Assembly (NCBI GenBank): GCA_030998015.1
Contig: JARWMV010000240.1
Span: forward strand, 1,054,001 to 1,118,000
DNA length: 64,000 nucleotides
Direction: 5' to 3'
Origin: Ceratorhiza oryzae-sativae
Lineage: Eukaryota > Basidiomycota > Agaricomycetes > Cantharellales > Ceratobasidiaceae
Shown here piece by piece: positions 22,493-35,005 of this stretch (its first letter is position 1; the number at the start of each line of letters is the position of its first letter). The notes under the pieces were generated by a model. That model had not been told where the DNA came from, made no database searches, and worked only from the letters and a program-made list of their open reading frames with translations. The position numbers and the translations under genes were made by a program.

Positions 22493-25400
22493 GGTGGTGG
22501 GGTTTGCTGGGAGAGGTGCTGGGAGGAGCGAGGTTATGTAGCCTCAAAGCTGGTCAGGTGCGAATCGAGTTGGCTCGGATGGGAAAGCGGATCTACGGGG
22601 GGATTTGAGGTAGGGATGTACTCGTGCCCGAACGCTCGGCTTTATGCCTATGCTGTGATCTTGGGCTGACGTACCGCAGGGTGACGTAGCAGGGCTAACC
22701 TACATTGGTGGGGCATCCTCCCCACTAGCATGCTTACTATCATTAAATGTTACCAATGCCTATTAGTCGTTGATGCCGTACGTTTTTCGCGTAGATTCGA
22801 CCCGCCGGGTTCGGTTTCGTTGTCGCTTCGTCAGCTCGCCGTTCCGAGTCATCACCCCGGAATGCCACCTGTCAGCAGACACGTTGTCGGCGGTGCTGAG
22901 ACGTTGTCTGCCTCCTTCAACGTTACTTCGGTCTCGCAAATTGGCACGATTTAGGGACGTGTGATTGTGATGGTGTGGAGCAAAGTGCGTCTGACATCAC
23001 ACAGGGTCACGTGATCATATGTTTGATTCAAACACCAGATGCGCATATATTTTGCTTGCAACGTGAGTTATCCACAATCGAGGTTCTCCTAAATGGTGTC
23101 CCGAGAATTCAAAACATTAATTCCTGTTACACTATGTTCTTTCACAACTTAAACAGAATCCGGAATCACACAGAACTATGCCGCTGCTGCGGTGGCTCTT
23201 ACAGGGTGCTCATCTGCACAGAGTCCGCAAGTGAGTTCCCCCTGCCCCCGTTCACAACCTAGTTGCCAGGAAGAAATGATTAGTAGCGACACCTTGTAAT
23301 TTAAAAAGTATTTTGATTTAAGCGCCCGGCTATGAGTCTCATATGCGTCTGTATCGACAGGAAATCACACGTACTGCGACATCTCAAGTATGTACGATAA
23401 CTGGGGGTGTAGCCAGCTGAAACTCAACAACATTAGTGTAGGCCCAGCATGTACGTAATATTTGACTGTGCTACCACGGTGCGAGCACCACGCGCCATTA
23501 AGCACAGTGATGACTAGCAATTATGCAAGAGCTAACATTCCTGCACATCAATGCCCTGCTCCTTGGTGTGTCCCCAAATGCTTGCTCGATCCTCCAAATT
23601 TCATACATAGCAGAAGAGAACAAAGAATTCTCAGGCGAATAGTCCAAGAAATAATAAAAGCCAGATTTCTCCACGCGTCTGAGCATTGACACCCAGAGGT
23701 CGTAAGTATCCAACTCTGCTCCACTTAGGAGAGGAGCTTAATTACATATTTTGTAGAACGTTCGCAGTTGTTTATCGTAAATTCGCATATCTGCGACTTA
23801 TCCGCTAACCAGCAATTAAAATTGTCATCAGACCTAGAGTACATACGGCTCCTAGGGACTTACACTAATTCAACACTAATGGGCTCAGATGGACAGTAAG
23901 CGCTTACAAAATGATTGGCGGCCTATTGGCGGAGCCGAGAGCAATTCAGATCCGTTTTTTAATCGAGTGTTTGACTGTCGTTCGAGGCGGGGCCTTATAT
24001 TTCGACAATACATCGTATAGAGGAAACAGTGGAAGCGGAAAGAGCACAACCCAGAGAGATATGGTTTGTAAAGTTCGTGTAAGAAACCCCGCGAGACTTC
24101 ATGTAGACATGATACCCTAGCTAATGCGGCGCCTAATAAATCCGAGTCTTGAATAGCAGAATCACGTGGTGCCATGAAACGTACACTCAACCACAATCAG
24201 TCCAATGATCGCTACCCATAGCATCGTCCACCCGTAAATCCTACATCTAAATAAGTTGGAGGAGCCCATGAATAATGGGACCCATGTTTTAGTATGTACC
24301 TACTTCTGGCTCAATTAAACCCCATCATGGTCCAGAAATCATCGAACGACATCTCGTTGTCGATAGGTGGTGTAAAAACTGCACTATTCAGGAATAATTA
24401 TAAGTACAATCCGCAAGGACCGATGTCCACTCACTCGGCATAAAATACCTGAGTTCTCATAAACTCAATTCACAGGAATTTATTCATAACATGCAATGAA
24501 GTGAGCACTCACCCCGACGTGAGTAATTCAAGGGTCGTGTAGCGTGAAAAATTATGCGACCAAACGAACACCCGGTAACCCAAATATGCTGAATTTCATT
24601 TGGTAGGTTAGCAATGAAATCGTACATGAGGATCGTAACCCCAATTAACATCGGGTGTAATCAAAAAATGCATCCAATTGGCCTTCGTAAATGAACCCAC
24701 AAGCAAGGTATTCCGTGACTTCCTGTCTGTTACAACATCACCGCCATCGCAAGATCCACCTCCATGAATTTAAAATGCACGGTCGCCAGTAACGTTTCAT
24801 TCTTTGTTCTGTAAGAAGCAATCAAGGGGGTGGGAGCAAAAATCTGGACAGGAAGACACAGCCGGAGAGGGTGGTGAAATAGATCATCAAGTTAACATTT
24901 TTCTTCTCAAAGGCGAATTCGGTCTCGCGGAAAATACACCGAAATAGTCTCATTAGAATACATCATACACTACTCCCCCGCTCTCCCGACTTTTCAGCGT
25001 GAGTCATACTGAAAGTTTAAAGTTTTTTTTTTAAATCATATATTATTTAGCGTCGCTGTGAGCTTGGCCCTATGGTACGACTTGCAAAGCTGATACCAGA
25101 AGAACCTGGAAGTGTGGTAGGGAGAGAAACACGGACATAGCGGACAGCAAGCAGAATAACGAAAACTATAAGAAGGGGAGAGGTCTAAGATCTAAATTAT
25201 GGCTCGGGGGCGGGTCTAACTAAGATATGGTTCAATATTTAGAAGACTTGGACCCCATTTACGACGTCATTCACGTTGTCAAGATGATGACCCGCCACCA
25301 GGTACACGCTGCCCTGAAACGACGTTCATCATTAACTGGATTTATGGATCTCGCTCTGAGGATGACTCGGAATGAGCATTTGACCCAGGCTTTTGAAGAT

Positions 25401-26419
25401 TAAATCGGGGGTGCTCACAAAGAATCTGATGAGAGGTTGTGTTACTGATAATAAACTGAAACAAGGCATGTTCATTAGCGGCCAGCGCGACAGAACGATC
25501 ATGAGCCCTCACGACTGCTGGCGAGCGTCCTCTGATAATAAATATCACTTGCGGGCGTTTCGGGGTTTCCTTAGGGATCCCAAACTCGGCTCGACGCTGT
25601 AGAGCACCACTGATGGATTGTTTGGCATGACTAACCCGGAAATGAAGTCACGACTTGAGCTATCAAAACTAGAAAGGCTCACCGCGTAGGCAGGGTAACT
25701 TGCTCCAGATTGGATATAAAACCTTCAGATATTGTCTTTCAGCAGAAAGACAATTAACTTTATGTTAGAACTAGCACTCTCCAACACCCAGGTGGATGGC
25801 TAGGATACTCGGATTTATATTATTGCAAGTGGCGCCCTGCCATTGCAGGCCATGCCCTAGGCTACAGACATTCCGCATTATATTGGGTACGCGTATTTTA
25901 CCACGACCATCAACTGCCAAATCCGCCTGAGACGAGCTTCAGATTCGGAGTCCCCTCCCTCTTCCTCGACGGCCAAGTACCGTACAAACAGATAGATCAT
26001 TCGATACATTATGTGACAAGCTATGCATTTCCATATGAAGTAGCAATGGTTAAAGCAAACACGGCCATACAGGGATGATCTATGTACTGGAATAATCTAG
26101 AATGTGAGCGAGGCAGTGAGCAAGGCAGTGAGCGAGGCAGTAACCGAGCCACGCGTATGCGGAGTATATGCGGAGCAGTATCGCATATGACTCACTCATA
26201 TTCGTAGGCTATCATTAAAGGCTCTGCAAGTCTCGTCGTACCCCATCGTTTACTCTCACTCACGCCCTTTCTTGTAAATAGTTCCTGTACGATATAATAT
26301 ATACATTTGATTTCTCTAACACGGGTAAGGGCTGACCAATTCTCGGGGTGTAGTGCAGCTCCAGACTGCGCCGTGAGCGTCTTGAGACAGGTGAATTTTG
26401 CATTCGGCTCATCATTCGG
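22493..26419. other. Long gene-poor stretch
   Basis: I find no conserved protein in either strand across almost 4 kb. Notable small items are a lone P-loop-like GNSGSGKST peptide in a 69-codon frame (about 24020-24060), a 10-bp hairpin ATTGTCTTTC-AGCA-GAAAGACAAT at 25731-25754, an A+T-rich run near 25020-25060, and a 12-bp tandem repeat at 26104-26151. The first few hundred bases should include the promoter of the CipC-like gene. Confidence 0.5.
26104..26151 (+). repeat. 12-bp tandem repeat, four units
   Basis: The unit GTGAGCGAGGCA is repeated at 26104, 26116 (one change), 26128 and 26140 (diverged). It is a simple minisatellite with no visible coding role. Confidence 0.85.
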
Positions 26420-26573
26420 GTTTGCTTCACTCTTCGGGTTACTCTCACTCTCCCTGTATTCCTGGTGCGGGGTGTTGCCCGGATTCTCCTTAGGTGATCA
26501 GGCCGGGACCGAGCCGTGCCTCTTTCCGAAACCGTTAGGGGTATACAATTGATAGATTTTATCATCATTGTCG
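26420..26573 (+). mobile_element. LINE 3'-end fragment, related to the element at 2561-3276
   Basis: The segment shares GGGTGTTGCCCGG, GTGATCAGGCCGGGACCG and GGTATACAA...ATAGATTT with the 3' untranslated end of the first LINE, in the same order, and ends in a degraded TCATCATTGTCG version of the (TCA)n tail. No coding sequence remains. Target-site duplications are not evident. Confidence 0.75.
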
Positions 26574-26958
26574 TATTGAACTCGCCCTGACATATCTGAG
26601 GTAGCTCCATTTGGTTGGCCGTCATGATGTCGATCTCGTATCGGACCTGAATAAAAAGCAGCCAAGTCGAGGCTTTAGTATTCAAACCTCCCAATCCCTC
26701 TTTTATAGGCTCCATCGTCATCATCTAGACCGCATACATAGGCCGAGAAGTTGAGCGCCCAACGTGTGGCCCGCCTCGAGACTCAATTTCAAATTTTGCG
26801 GTGACAGCATCCACGTCTCGGTCTCGGAGCAGCGGGGTGACCAGGAACGAACATTTACGTCACTGTGCACAGCCTCGGAAGTCGCGCCTGTGTTCGCACC
26901 TCACACGAGCCAACACTGTCCGCTTCTCCCGCTTCAACATTCTGCACATGTGTAGGAA

Positions 26959-28193
26959 ATGGGCGTGTTCACCTATTACGACATAGAAACCGGATCAATT
27001 GTATACCATGTTATTCCTAGTCCCGAATCCCCACCATCGACTATTGATTCGGAAACAGATTCCGCATCGTCTGCTATGACAATTGATTCCGATGATATAC
27101 CGGGTAAGCACCAATGGTTGGCTGGGCGCACCACATGATAACGAATGGCTCGAATATGTGCAGGTTTTTTCGTAGTCCATCATGGGCGCCAACATGCAGC
27201 AACCGAGACTGTTGCAAAATGGTTTCCAGCTGATAACATCCGACGATATCTTATCCAGTATATGGTAAGCAAGTGCCTATTTGGAGGCGACTACATCGGT
27301 CCCGTCAAGGAGATCCTGGCCCCCGTCGATGGAAGGCGGCGACAAGTTCTAGAACTGGGAACAAAAACCGGGACATGGTGGGTTTGAAGCGCTTTGAGGC
27401 TGAGGGAAATTTTAACAGTGTGGAAATAAAAGGATTCAGTCGATGGCCGCACACTTTCCGCACGTTCATTTTCGCACCTTAGATGTTGTGCCGGTCATGC
27501 CACACGTTCCACGGGATAACGTTGAGTTTGAAGTGTACAACTTCACGGACGAAATACTTCTGGATGATGAATCTCAGGACGCGGTGTTTCTAAATATTGT
27601 CATCGAGATGGTAAACTTTATTTGCACGGCGTCGAATTGGCTGATTTGACGCACTAAATAAGGTTAAAGACTACCGAGCGGTGCTTCGAGAAGTACACCG
27701 TGTCCTTCGACCAGGAGGACTCATTTACATAAACGACTATATACCCAACCTCTGGGATTCGAAGGATCCAACAATCGTCGCTCGACGAACGAATCCTCGA
27801 GGATGTCAGTTTCATGATCTTGTTCGAGAACATGTGAGGGATATGGGGATCGATCCAGACACATGCGAGAAACTGCCGCAGTGGCTCGCACCAAATTCCG
27901 TGCTTTGGGGCAGCAATACAAAAGGATTCAAGCAAGTGGAATCGGTAGTCCGGATGTATCCCGCTTACCCACACGATGGGTTTCCGTGTATGGGCGGGAT
28001 CGACCCGAAAATGGCACCGTACTTCAGATATTTGACAGCCACGTCTATGCGGGATATGAGGGGTATGGTCAAGGATATTGGTTTAGGGGACGCAGAAGCG
28101 GAAGCGTTGATTGAGGATATGGTCCGAGAACTAGCAAACCACGAGTCCTGTGCTTTGTTGAAAGTATATCATATATATGGAATAAAGATTTAG
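26959..28193 (+). CDS. SAM-dependent class I methyltransferase
   Basis: Four exons encode 355 residues: 26959-27103, 27164-27377, 27433-27610 and 27663-28193, with phases consistent throughout. The start MGVFTYYDI is chosen because it gives a continuous acidic/Ser-rich leader of about 45 residues. SAM-binding motif I is VLELGTKTGTW (27344-27377 and into exon 3). The usual third residue pattern D/E-x-G-x-G-x-G is changed to ELGTKTG, with Lys in place of the middle Gly. Then follow MAAHFPHVHF, an acidic post-I strand, an LREVHRVLRPGG motif (about 27680-27722), and a C-terminal helical region with YFRYL and LIEDMVRELANHES. This type of stand-alone methyltransferase is common in agaricomycetes and often acts on small metabolites; the acceptor is not predictable. 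There are no biosynthetic neighbours that would indicate a cluster. Confidence 0.85.
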
Positions 28194-29226
28194 TAGCCAA
28201 TGTTTATAGATAGCTTCATTACCATCTTAATGACTTCGGACCAAACGATTTTGTGAATGGCAATGTAATGATTACACTACCTCGCCACTAGGTCGTCGAT
28301 AAGAGCAAATGGATAATTGCTCGGCTCGCGTATCAATGAACCAATTACCGGCTCCTGAGTTGTAGAATCACAATTTAAAACGGAATATTCTTTGAGTGTT
28401 CAATACATGTGACGCATACAGCTTGGAATCTGTCGGGGAGTGGTACATGGTCTCAAATATGAATCATGTATCCTACATGTAAAGGAAACGAACCTTACTC
28501 GATGGTGAAGGTGGGCAGGTTGTCCATCGAATGGCCAATGTAATACATGAGATCGACTAAGAGCAACCATGGATTTCTACTGATGGCAAGTGCAATGAAG
28601 TAAAAAAGGATAAGCCGCCAAAGGGCGATGGTACGGAAACACAAAACGCACGCTCCGGCGACTCAAAAAAGGCTGTTGAACAGCACGCCGACTGGATCGC
28701 TGAGTAGGCAGCGTCACGTGGGCGGAAATTAATGTGTGATTTTGGTATGTATGCACGGCATAGGCCACGTTGGCCAGAATCGAGCCTAACGCGATCACAT
28801 AAAGAAACTCGACCTTTTGTGCAGACGCCTAAAATACATGTAGACCTAGGATTGGGTCTTGGGCAATCAATATCTGTTGGTTTATTGCTACCTACAATAA
28901 TTCAGCTAAGCCTCGATCGCCAAAGATTTACAGGCGACAGAACTCCTGGCTTCGAAATCTCTGAAGTGCCGGAGTGGAAAACGGAACACAAAATTTGTGC
29001 CCGAGCCAACACTAAACCCATTGTAGCGGGGAACCCACCAAGAGCGCCTGACACTATTTTATCTTGCAAGCCGGCGTGCGGTAAAGGTCTGGCAAAACGT
29101 GTATTTATATTTACATAAAATTAATTTGATAAACTAAGTGTTGATTGGCGCTTGTCGCCAAACTGGGGTTGTCAGATCTAGTTTCTCGCACGTGACAGGT
29201 TTACCGCCCGCCTCCACCAGTCCGTC
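28194..29226. other. Intergenic, no supported gene
   Basis: About 1 kb with only short unconserved open frames on both strands. It holds the methyltransferase 3' flank and the promoter of the zinc-finger gene. Confidence 0.5.
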
Positions 29227-30591
29227 ATGGGGAAGAACAAGAATAAGAACAAGAAAAAGAACAAGTTTGTGGGTCGCTATCCCATTATCTACTATAAACC
29301 GCATGCTAATTCGATCCACTGTTGAATAGGTGTTGCGACCATGGTGCTGGTATTGTGAACGAGAATTCGAGGATGAGAAGGGTAGGCGTTCATTCGCTCA
29401 TGTTCAAGGTTCCCGAACCTGACCATCCTATAGTTCTCATGCAGCACCAAAAAGCCAAGCACTTCAAGTGTAACCACTGTCCACGTCGTCTCAACACAGC
29501 AGGCGGTCTTGCTGTTCATATCCAACAGGTCCACAAACTCGATCCCGAAAAGTACGTGTCACTGCTAGATACTCACTCAAAATTATTGGCTGACGCCTTC
29601 CAAAGGATCGAGAATGCGCTCCCAGGACGAGATGGCTACGAGGTAAGACACCCTTTGCCCCTGGTTTCACCCTGGTCGCTAACGGCTCCTCCAGGTTGAG
29701 ATATTCGGCATGGAGGGCATTCCTGCCCCAGACATGGCTGCCTACAAACGACGAAAAGAGGAGGAGCTGGGCCTGGCTTCGGGAACTATATCCCAACCTC
29801 CAGCAAAACGACCCAAAATGGACTATCGCCAGCCTACGGACGCAGAACTGGCCGCCCAGTTGGCCGCCCACAAGGCCCTCATGGCAGGCAATGATCTCCC
29901 AGGTCCGGTCGGACCCAGCGGCCCTGCAGTATTTGGTGCACCAACAGCATTTGCGCCGCCGTTCCCCCCTCCAATAGGCATGATACCACCGCCATTTGCT
30001 CCTGGGGGTGCCCCAATCCACTTGGGAGGAGCAGCGCCACCGTTCCCGCCTCCTCCTGGAATGATGCCACCTTTCCCCGGTGGACCTCCCCCTCCAGGCG
30101 CAGTCATTCCACCTCCTGTTCCTGGTGCGATGATATCTCCACCCCCACCTGGGGCCGCCCTTCCTCTACCACCTCCCGGGGCACCCACGCCAGGCACGGC
30201 TCCCGTACCCGGACTTCCTGCTTCTCCACTACCACCCCCTCAAACAGGGACACCAGAAGCTGGGGCGAAGCCACCTGCCGCGTCTACAAGTAATTTCGTC
30301 AACCCACCTATGAAGGATGGCACAACTTTGGTGTACAATGATGCGAATGCGTCGCCTGTGAGTGAACTTCTTTCTTTTTCTAAGCTTGGGACTAACGCCT
30401 TCTGGTTGTGATAGGACGAGGCCCGGGCGTTGACGTCCAAATATAATGTCGGTGCCGACGCTCCACCTGAAAACGTGAGTTGTTCATTCAGGACATTTTC
30501 GGTAGTCGGTTTACATTAAATCCGATAGGCTGGCAACGGAGGAGCAGATTCTACAAGCAGAAAACGAGCACGAGCTGAGGATTTCTTGTAG
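29227..30591 (+). CDS. BuGZ/ZNF207-type C2H2 zinc-finger, proline-rich protein
   Basis: Seven exons give 344 residues: 29227-29268, 29330-29381, 29434-29551, 29606-29642, 29695-30357, 30415-30474 and 30529-30591. A short Lys/Asn leader is followed by PWCWYC...FKCNHC...GLAVHIQQVH, the paired C2H2 fingers of the BuGZ family. Next come ALPGRDGYEVEIFGMEGIPAPDM, the conserved block after the fingers, then about 150 residues of Pro/Gly/Met-rich sequence, and finally a GLEBS-like segment with TLVYND...SPDEARA...KY (about 30330-30460, spanning an intron). In animals BuGZ binds Bub3 through GLEBS and supports kinetochore-microtubule attachment, spindle coacervation and splicing; the same role here is by homology. 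The CpG-rich coding sequence contrasts sharply with the nearby transposons. The C-terminus ends KRARAEDFL, a basic nuclear-localisation-like patch. Confidence 0.9.
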
Positions 30592-31316
30592 GTGCTTACA
30601 TTGTTGGGGGTGTACTTTGTTTTGTATCGCTCTGGTGCGCGCTGGAAATTATCGTACTTGTATTTGTCACTCCGAATTCCTCAGGGGCGGACCTGGTGTG
30701 GACCACGTGATCACACCTGTGGCTATGGGGGATTTTATCCATGCGCTGAGACTTGATGCCTTCAGAACTCTGTCAGTATAGTAGGATCGCACAACACAGG
30801 GGAGATCCGACTAAACGGTAAATAATGAGAGGTTCCCCTGTGACTGGGATGATTCCCTATGGCTGAAATGAATCTGGATTCTGCGCCCATCTTTGACCAT
30901 GCATCAACTGTGATTTGAGCATGCGGCGAAGGTTGAGTTAAAAATTACTCGCGTAGCGCAGGGTAAACTATGTTCAGTAAACGGACAGATGACAATCACG
31001 TGAAATCACCAGCATGTCGGGTGATCAAGGCACTCGAGATGAGATTAGTGGGCGTTTGAGCGCATGTGGTTCGCCAAAGAGATTCAGGGATTCTGTCGTT
31101 AGGGATGTAAGTTGGATGGGCCTGAATATCCTCGGAGCCCCTGAGCATGTGCATGGTATCAATGGCGACGAGAACTATTCACGTGAATGCATGTCCCGCA
31201 GGTTTGAAGTAACAAAATGAGGACTCCGAAATACTTATACATTAAATATGACCTCGACTACAACAGCGCCCCAATAAATTACCCAAAAGCAACCAAGGTC
31301 AAGAGGAACGAAACAG
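30592..31316. other. Intergenic between convergent genes
   Basis: There is no supported gene. It separates the convergently transcribed zinc-finger gene and DUF6533 gene. Confidence 0.5.
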
Positions 31317-33003
31317 CTAATGCTTGATGTCAACCGTCATTTGCACTGTGCCTCCACGGTACCACGATGTTCCAGTCACAGCGAGCGAGTTCATTTCCAG
31401 CATGGATACGTCGTTGGATCCCGACGAGCCGCGGGATTCGCTGTACCACGAACGACCAGATAGGATCAAGCGAGTACACATACTGGACCAGACGGCTGTC
31501 AGCAACCTGTAGTTCAAAAGCCATGGTTTCAGTCGCAAACGCAGAAAGAGGTGACGATATAGCGGCTTGCCCAGATCCGTTAACTGCGTGATTGGTGAAG
31601 GGAAAAAGTGACCCGAGCGTGATAAACAGCAGCGTGCCCAAGACAATAACGTAATATTGTGTTCCACTGCGGTGCGTCAACAGGAAGGGATTTGATAGCG
31701 TTAATCAGGACTCACTTGCGGATCAACATCGTCGTCACTGGAGTGTTCATCCGTGTTCGGCTCATCTTCCAGGGCCGATATACAGTCATTGAAAACAATA
31801 TTGTTTCGCTTACGAACGGCGGGATATATGGTACGAACGCTAGGGGATTGAGTTTGGTCGGACAGCCTGAAATGATGGCCGGTGCTTGTGTTCGTTCACA
31901 TGAGTGCTCAATTCTACGCTACAAGAGAACGATGGATATACCTGGGTTTTGAAGGAAGTTGCTTGGCTTGAGGTTCGTGAGTACGCGTTCATTCATGCCA
32001 GAGACAGCACTTACTCGTGCTTGGAGTTGTAAAACCACAACGGAAGGAGAGGCGATTGTCAAGCACCCGACACATATAGCACTAGAATGTTATATCAGGA
32101 GTTTATTAATTTCACAGGCGGGAGGAAGTATTGGGGGTTCGCACATTAAAGCCCAAGGCCTAAGCAAGTTGCACGTCATGTCAGCAAAAACATTTGGGTG
32201 ATATGGCACAATAGCATTACTTCATTTGGTATATGGCCCATATCCTCGCAATCAACACACCTAATGATCCGTTGAATGTAAGATACCACCATGATGTGTT
32301 CACATTAACCCACTTGCGACAATGATCTGTGCCACTATTGATGCATATATGTAGAAGAACCATGCAGCCATGCACCTGACGCGAGAATCGTATTTGAAGC
32401 CATCCTATTACCGAAACACCACAATGAAACTCACTCCTGTGTAGTGCCGGATCGAATAAGCATTATCAGGATGGGAGTCGCAAGGGTAGAAGACGTACCG
32501 TCTCTGAAAGGTTGTGCATGAATGCCGCTGTTCATACGATCAATTTCACAGAAGGACGTTATAGGAAAAGTCGGATCGCACTTGGAACATAGCCGCTTCA
32601 AGTTGTCCGTCGGATTAGCTTGAGGGTGAAGCAGAGCATGAACGAACTCACAGAAGCATAACCAAACCCCAAACCCGGTTGGCATGGAACATGACACGAC
32701 CAAATGACCAGCGTGATTTCCAAACGTATTTTATTTCGTCCGGTAAGGTCGAGATGGTCTCACAGACTAGAAAGACACATGAGCCCACTTGGATGGCCTA
32801 CTCAGCTCATGCGTGCGGAGATGGAAATTGAATTGGTAACACGCACAGGCAAGATACTTGGTCGCCTCGTTCGCAAAGTAGAGCTCTTCGAGCGTAAGTT
32901 CACCTCGAGCTACATGGTTCATGGCTGCTTGTGCTGGGAGGAGAGGATGAAGGAGCCCAAATGAAGGGGGTGCGAGGGACCGAAGAGCTGATCGAGAGAG
33001 CAT
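31317..33003 (-). CDS. DUF6533-family multi-pass membrane protein (exon structure approximate)
   Basis: The minus strand starts MLSRSALRSL at 33003. It contains LTLEELYFANEATKYLACAC (about 32900-32830) and, after an intron, ISTLPDEIKYVWKSRWSFGRVMFHANR (about 32750-32665). This is the hallmark opening of the basidiomycete DUF6533 family: first transmembrane helix, then Asp-Glu, Tyr-x-Trp and Arg-rich turn. Further hydrophobic exons follow: AAWFFYIYASIVAQII (about 32370-32320), GVLIARIWAIYQMK (about 32260-32225), and VIVLGTLLFITLGSLFPF near 31650-31595. The last open segment closes at 31317. The function of the family is unknown; proteins have about seven transmembrane helices. I did not resolve every splice site and some exon boundaries may hide mutations, so the gene could be partly decayed. 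Confidence 0.65.
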
Positions 33004-35005
33004 ATCCAGGCTTTATAAATTGCATCCCCGAATAAACTTCACATGGCAAATGGCCGAGACCCTCCGCATAAAACACACACCGGTCCGAAAATCTGAAACG
33101 ATGGGGATATATAGATATCATGGCTGGTTGCTGCGAGTGGATGATATTCACGTGCGTGAGCCCACACTCGGCTCCATTTTCTGTACTGGAGGTGAGAGTG
33201 GGCCGATCGATTATGGGAAAGGAGAGTGAGACGAACCGAAGACGAGTGGTGTAGCCATATGGTTAGAGGAATTCGGGTGATCTACGCATCGAATCGAAGG
33301 CTATATAATAGAAGAGATAGCCTATATAAGCTGGAGGATCCTAAACATAAACGTCTTACTCGGCTGGGGAAAACCGGGCGTTTACCGATTTGGGTGTTCC
33401 ATCTGGGATTCTGATGAGCGGGGACGATGGAGCGGGGATTTGTAAGAGTACGTCGAACATTCGATTTCATCGCTTGGCTCTTGAGGCGGTATTCGAGAAA
33501 TAATAGAAAGCCCTCAAGTTGTTATCTAAATGGCCCGTAACCATAGGGAAATGCTTTAATTCATTAGTGATATTTTGCGATGGCTAACACCTCATGAACA
33601 AGAAACAGTGGTCAGATCATCGAACATGTTAAGGAGTTTGCCGCTGCGATTTTTGTTCTCATCGCCGATTCGCTTAGCTGCGATGCCTTAATGGGACAGC
33701 AAATTAACGTTCCAGGAGGCAGATCCCGAACAGCCACCGACCGTCGAACATGTGTGGGGGACCCAAAGGTTCCTGGCAGTGACGTTACGAACAAGGTCTC
33801 GGCGTTCACAGATATCTATGAGTCGAATATGAGCAGTCTAACTGAACGAGACAATGACGGAGACCTCATTGCGGTTGCGGTGCGTTATGCCAGCTGTTGG
33901 TCATTGTTTGGACCCTTGTCAGACAGGCGTGCGTTTGACTACCACAACCGCTTCCACTCGAGCTTGCAGTCACAAAATCGAGTGGTTTTACACAAATCGG
34001 AATTGAAGTTTGGAGAGCGGAACTGAATAATTCGCTCCCAACAGATAACTGGAACTGAACCACTTCTCGTCACCGCGGCAAAGAGTAGCCATCCTGCAAC
34101 ATATAACGGGTCACCGCATCACACTGAGACGTCTATTTCTCGACCTCTCACCCTCTTGCTTGCCTTTTTATAAACCCTAGAAGGCCGAACACTCAGCGCC
34201 TGTACAAAGACGCCTGCTCATTCGTATCAATCACGACTTCGCTCGGCGCAATAGGCTCACCAAGTGCACAATCCCAATATGAACGCGAACTCTCTCGCAG
34301 GACACTCAGTCACCTCGGTGATGTCGAATTCGGATACATTAGGGATGTTTTTGAGGACCCTCACCCGTCCTGGGTACAAGAATATTTCAAGTCCGAGGAG
34401 ATGATAGCGAAAGTCAAGCACAAAAGGTTGTGCATACCAGAAGCAAAAGTGCATAGGCCGCTGAATTGATTCTTAAGACCGACATCCTCCTGTTCTCAAG
34501 GTTCGAGAATTCTATGAAAAAACAAAATCAGACCCTTGCCAAGTATGGGGAAGTTGACAAGCTACTTTCTGGGGAACTCGTGCACAGCGTTTTGCATCCT
34601 TTTGAGAATCCATCAGAAACTACACCCCTCCTTCAAATCGAAATTTCTAAATGCGAAAAGAATCTAGAGACGTACGTTTCCCCTGTGTCTAATCTCCAGG
34701 CAGCAATGTGACATTTTTATCCTTCACGCAGGCTTGTGTCTTTGGCGATTAATCTTAATTTCTTGCTCAATGTAGTTTTGCTCACGGGTAGGCCGGTATT
34801 TTTCGGTCTTCATTTGGCTCGGTAACAAAGGTCCGATTTATCTAGCAAAATGAATAGCCGTTTTACTTTCCGGGTCTTTATCCATTTGGGCATCCTTTGT
34901 AGACAGCTTCATGGTATGTATCCCTCAATAATCTCACCAATTTGGTACTCATCATTCCATAGGACTTTTTTTGAGCATTGTTATTGTTGTCTGGACATCA
35001 AGGTA
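33004..35005. other. Gene-poor stretch; one unidentified coding-like fragment
   Basis: A plus-strand open segment at about 34280-34470 includes ERELSRRTLSHLGDVEFGY and PSWVQEYFKSEEM, with coding-like composition, followed by another frame at 34466-34711. I do not recognise either. The remainder shows no gene. The region near 33004-33200 should contain the promoter of the DUF6533 gene. Confidence 0.4.

Noticed and set aside
25731..25754. Perfect 10-bp hairpin as a terminator or small RNA
   Set aside because: No adjacent gene or Pol III signals; a hairpin of this length in 64 kb can arise by chance.
29823..30197. Gly-rich open frame antisense to the zinc-finger gene
   Set aside because: It is the reverse complement of the Pro-rich repeat of the BuGZ-type protein and has no independent support.
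33241..33310. tRNA-like opening sequence (GTGTAGCCATATGGTTAGAGG)
   Set aside because: D-arm-like bases are present but no matching acceptor, anticodon or T stems can be folded.
34280..34711. Coding-like fragments before the Tc1-like element
   Set aside because: Not called as a gene because no family is recognised and splice joins between the two frames are unclear; noted under the intergenic entry.
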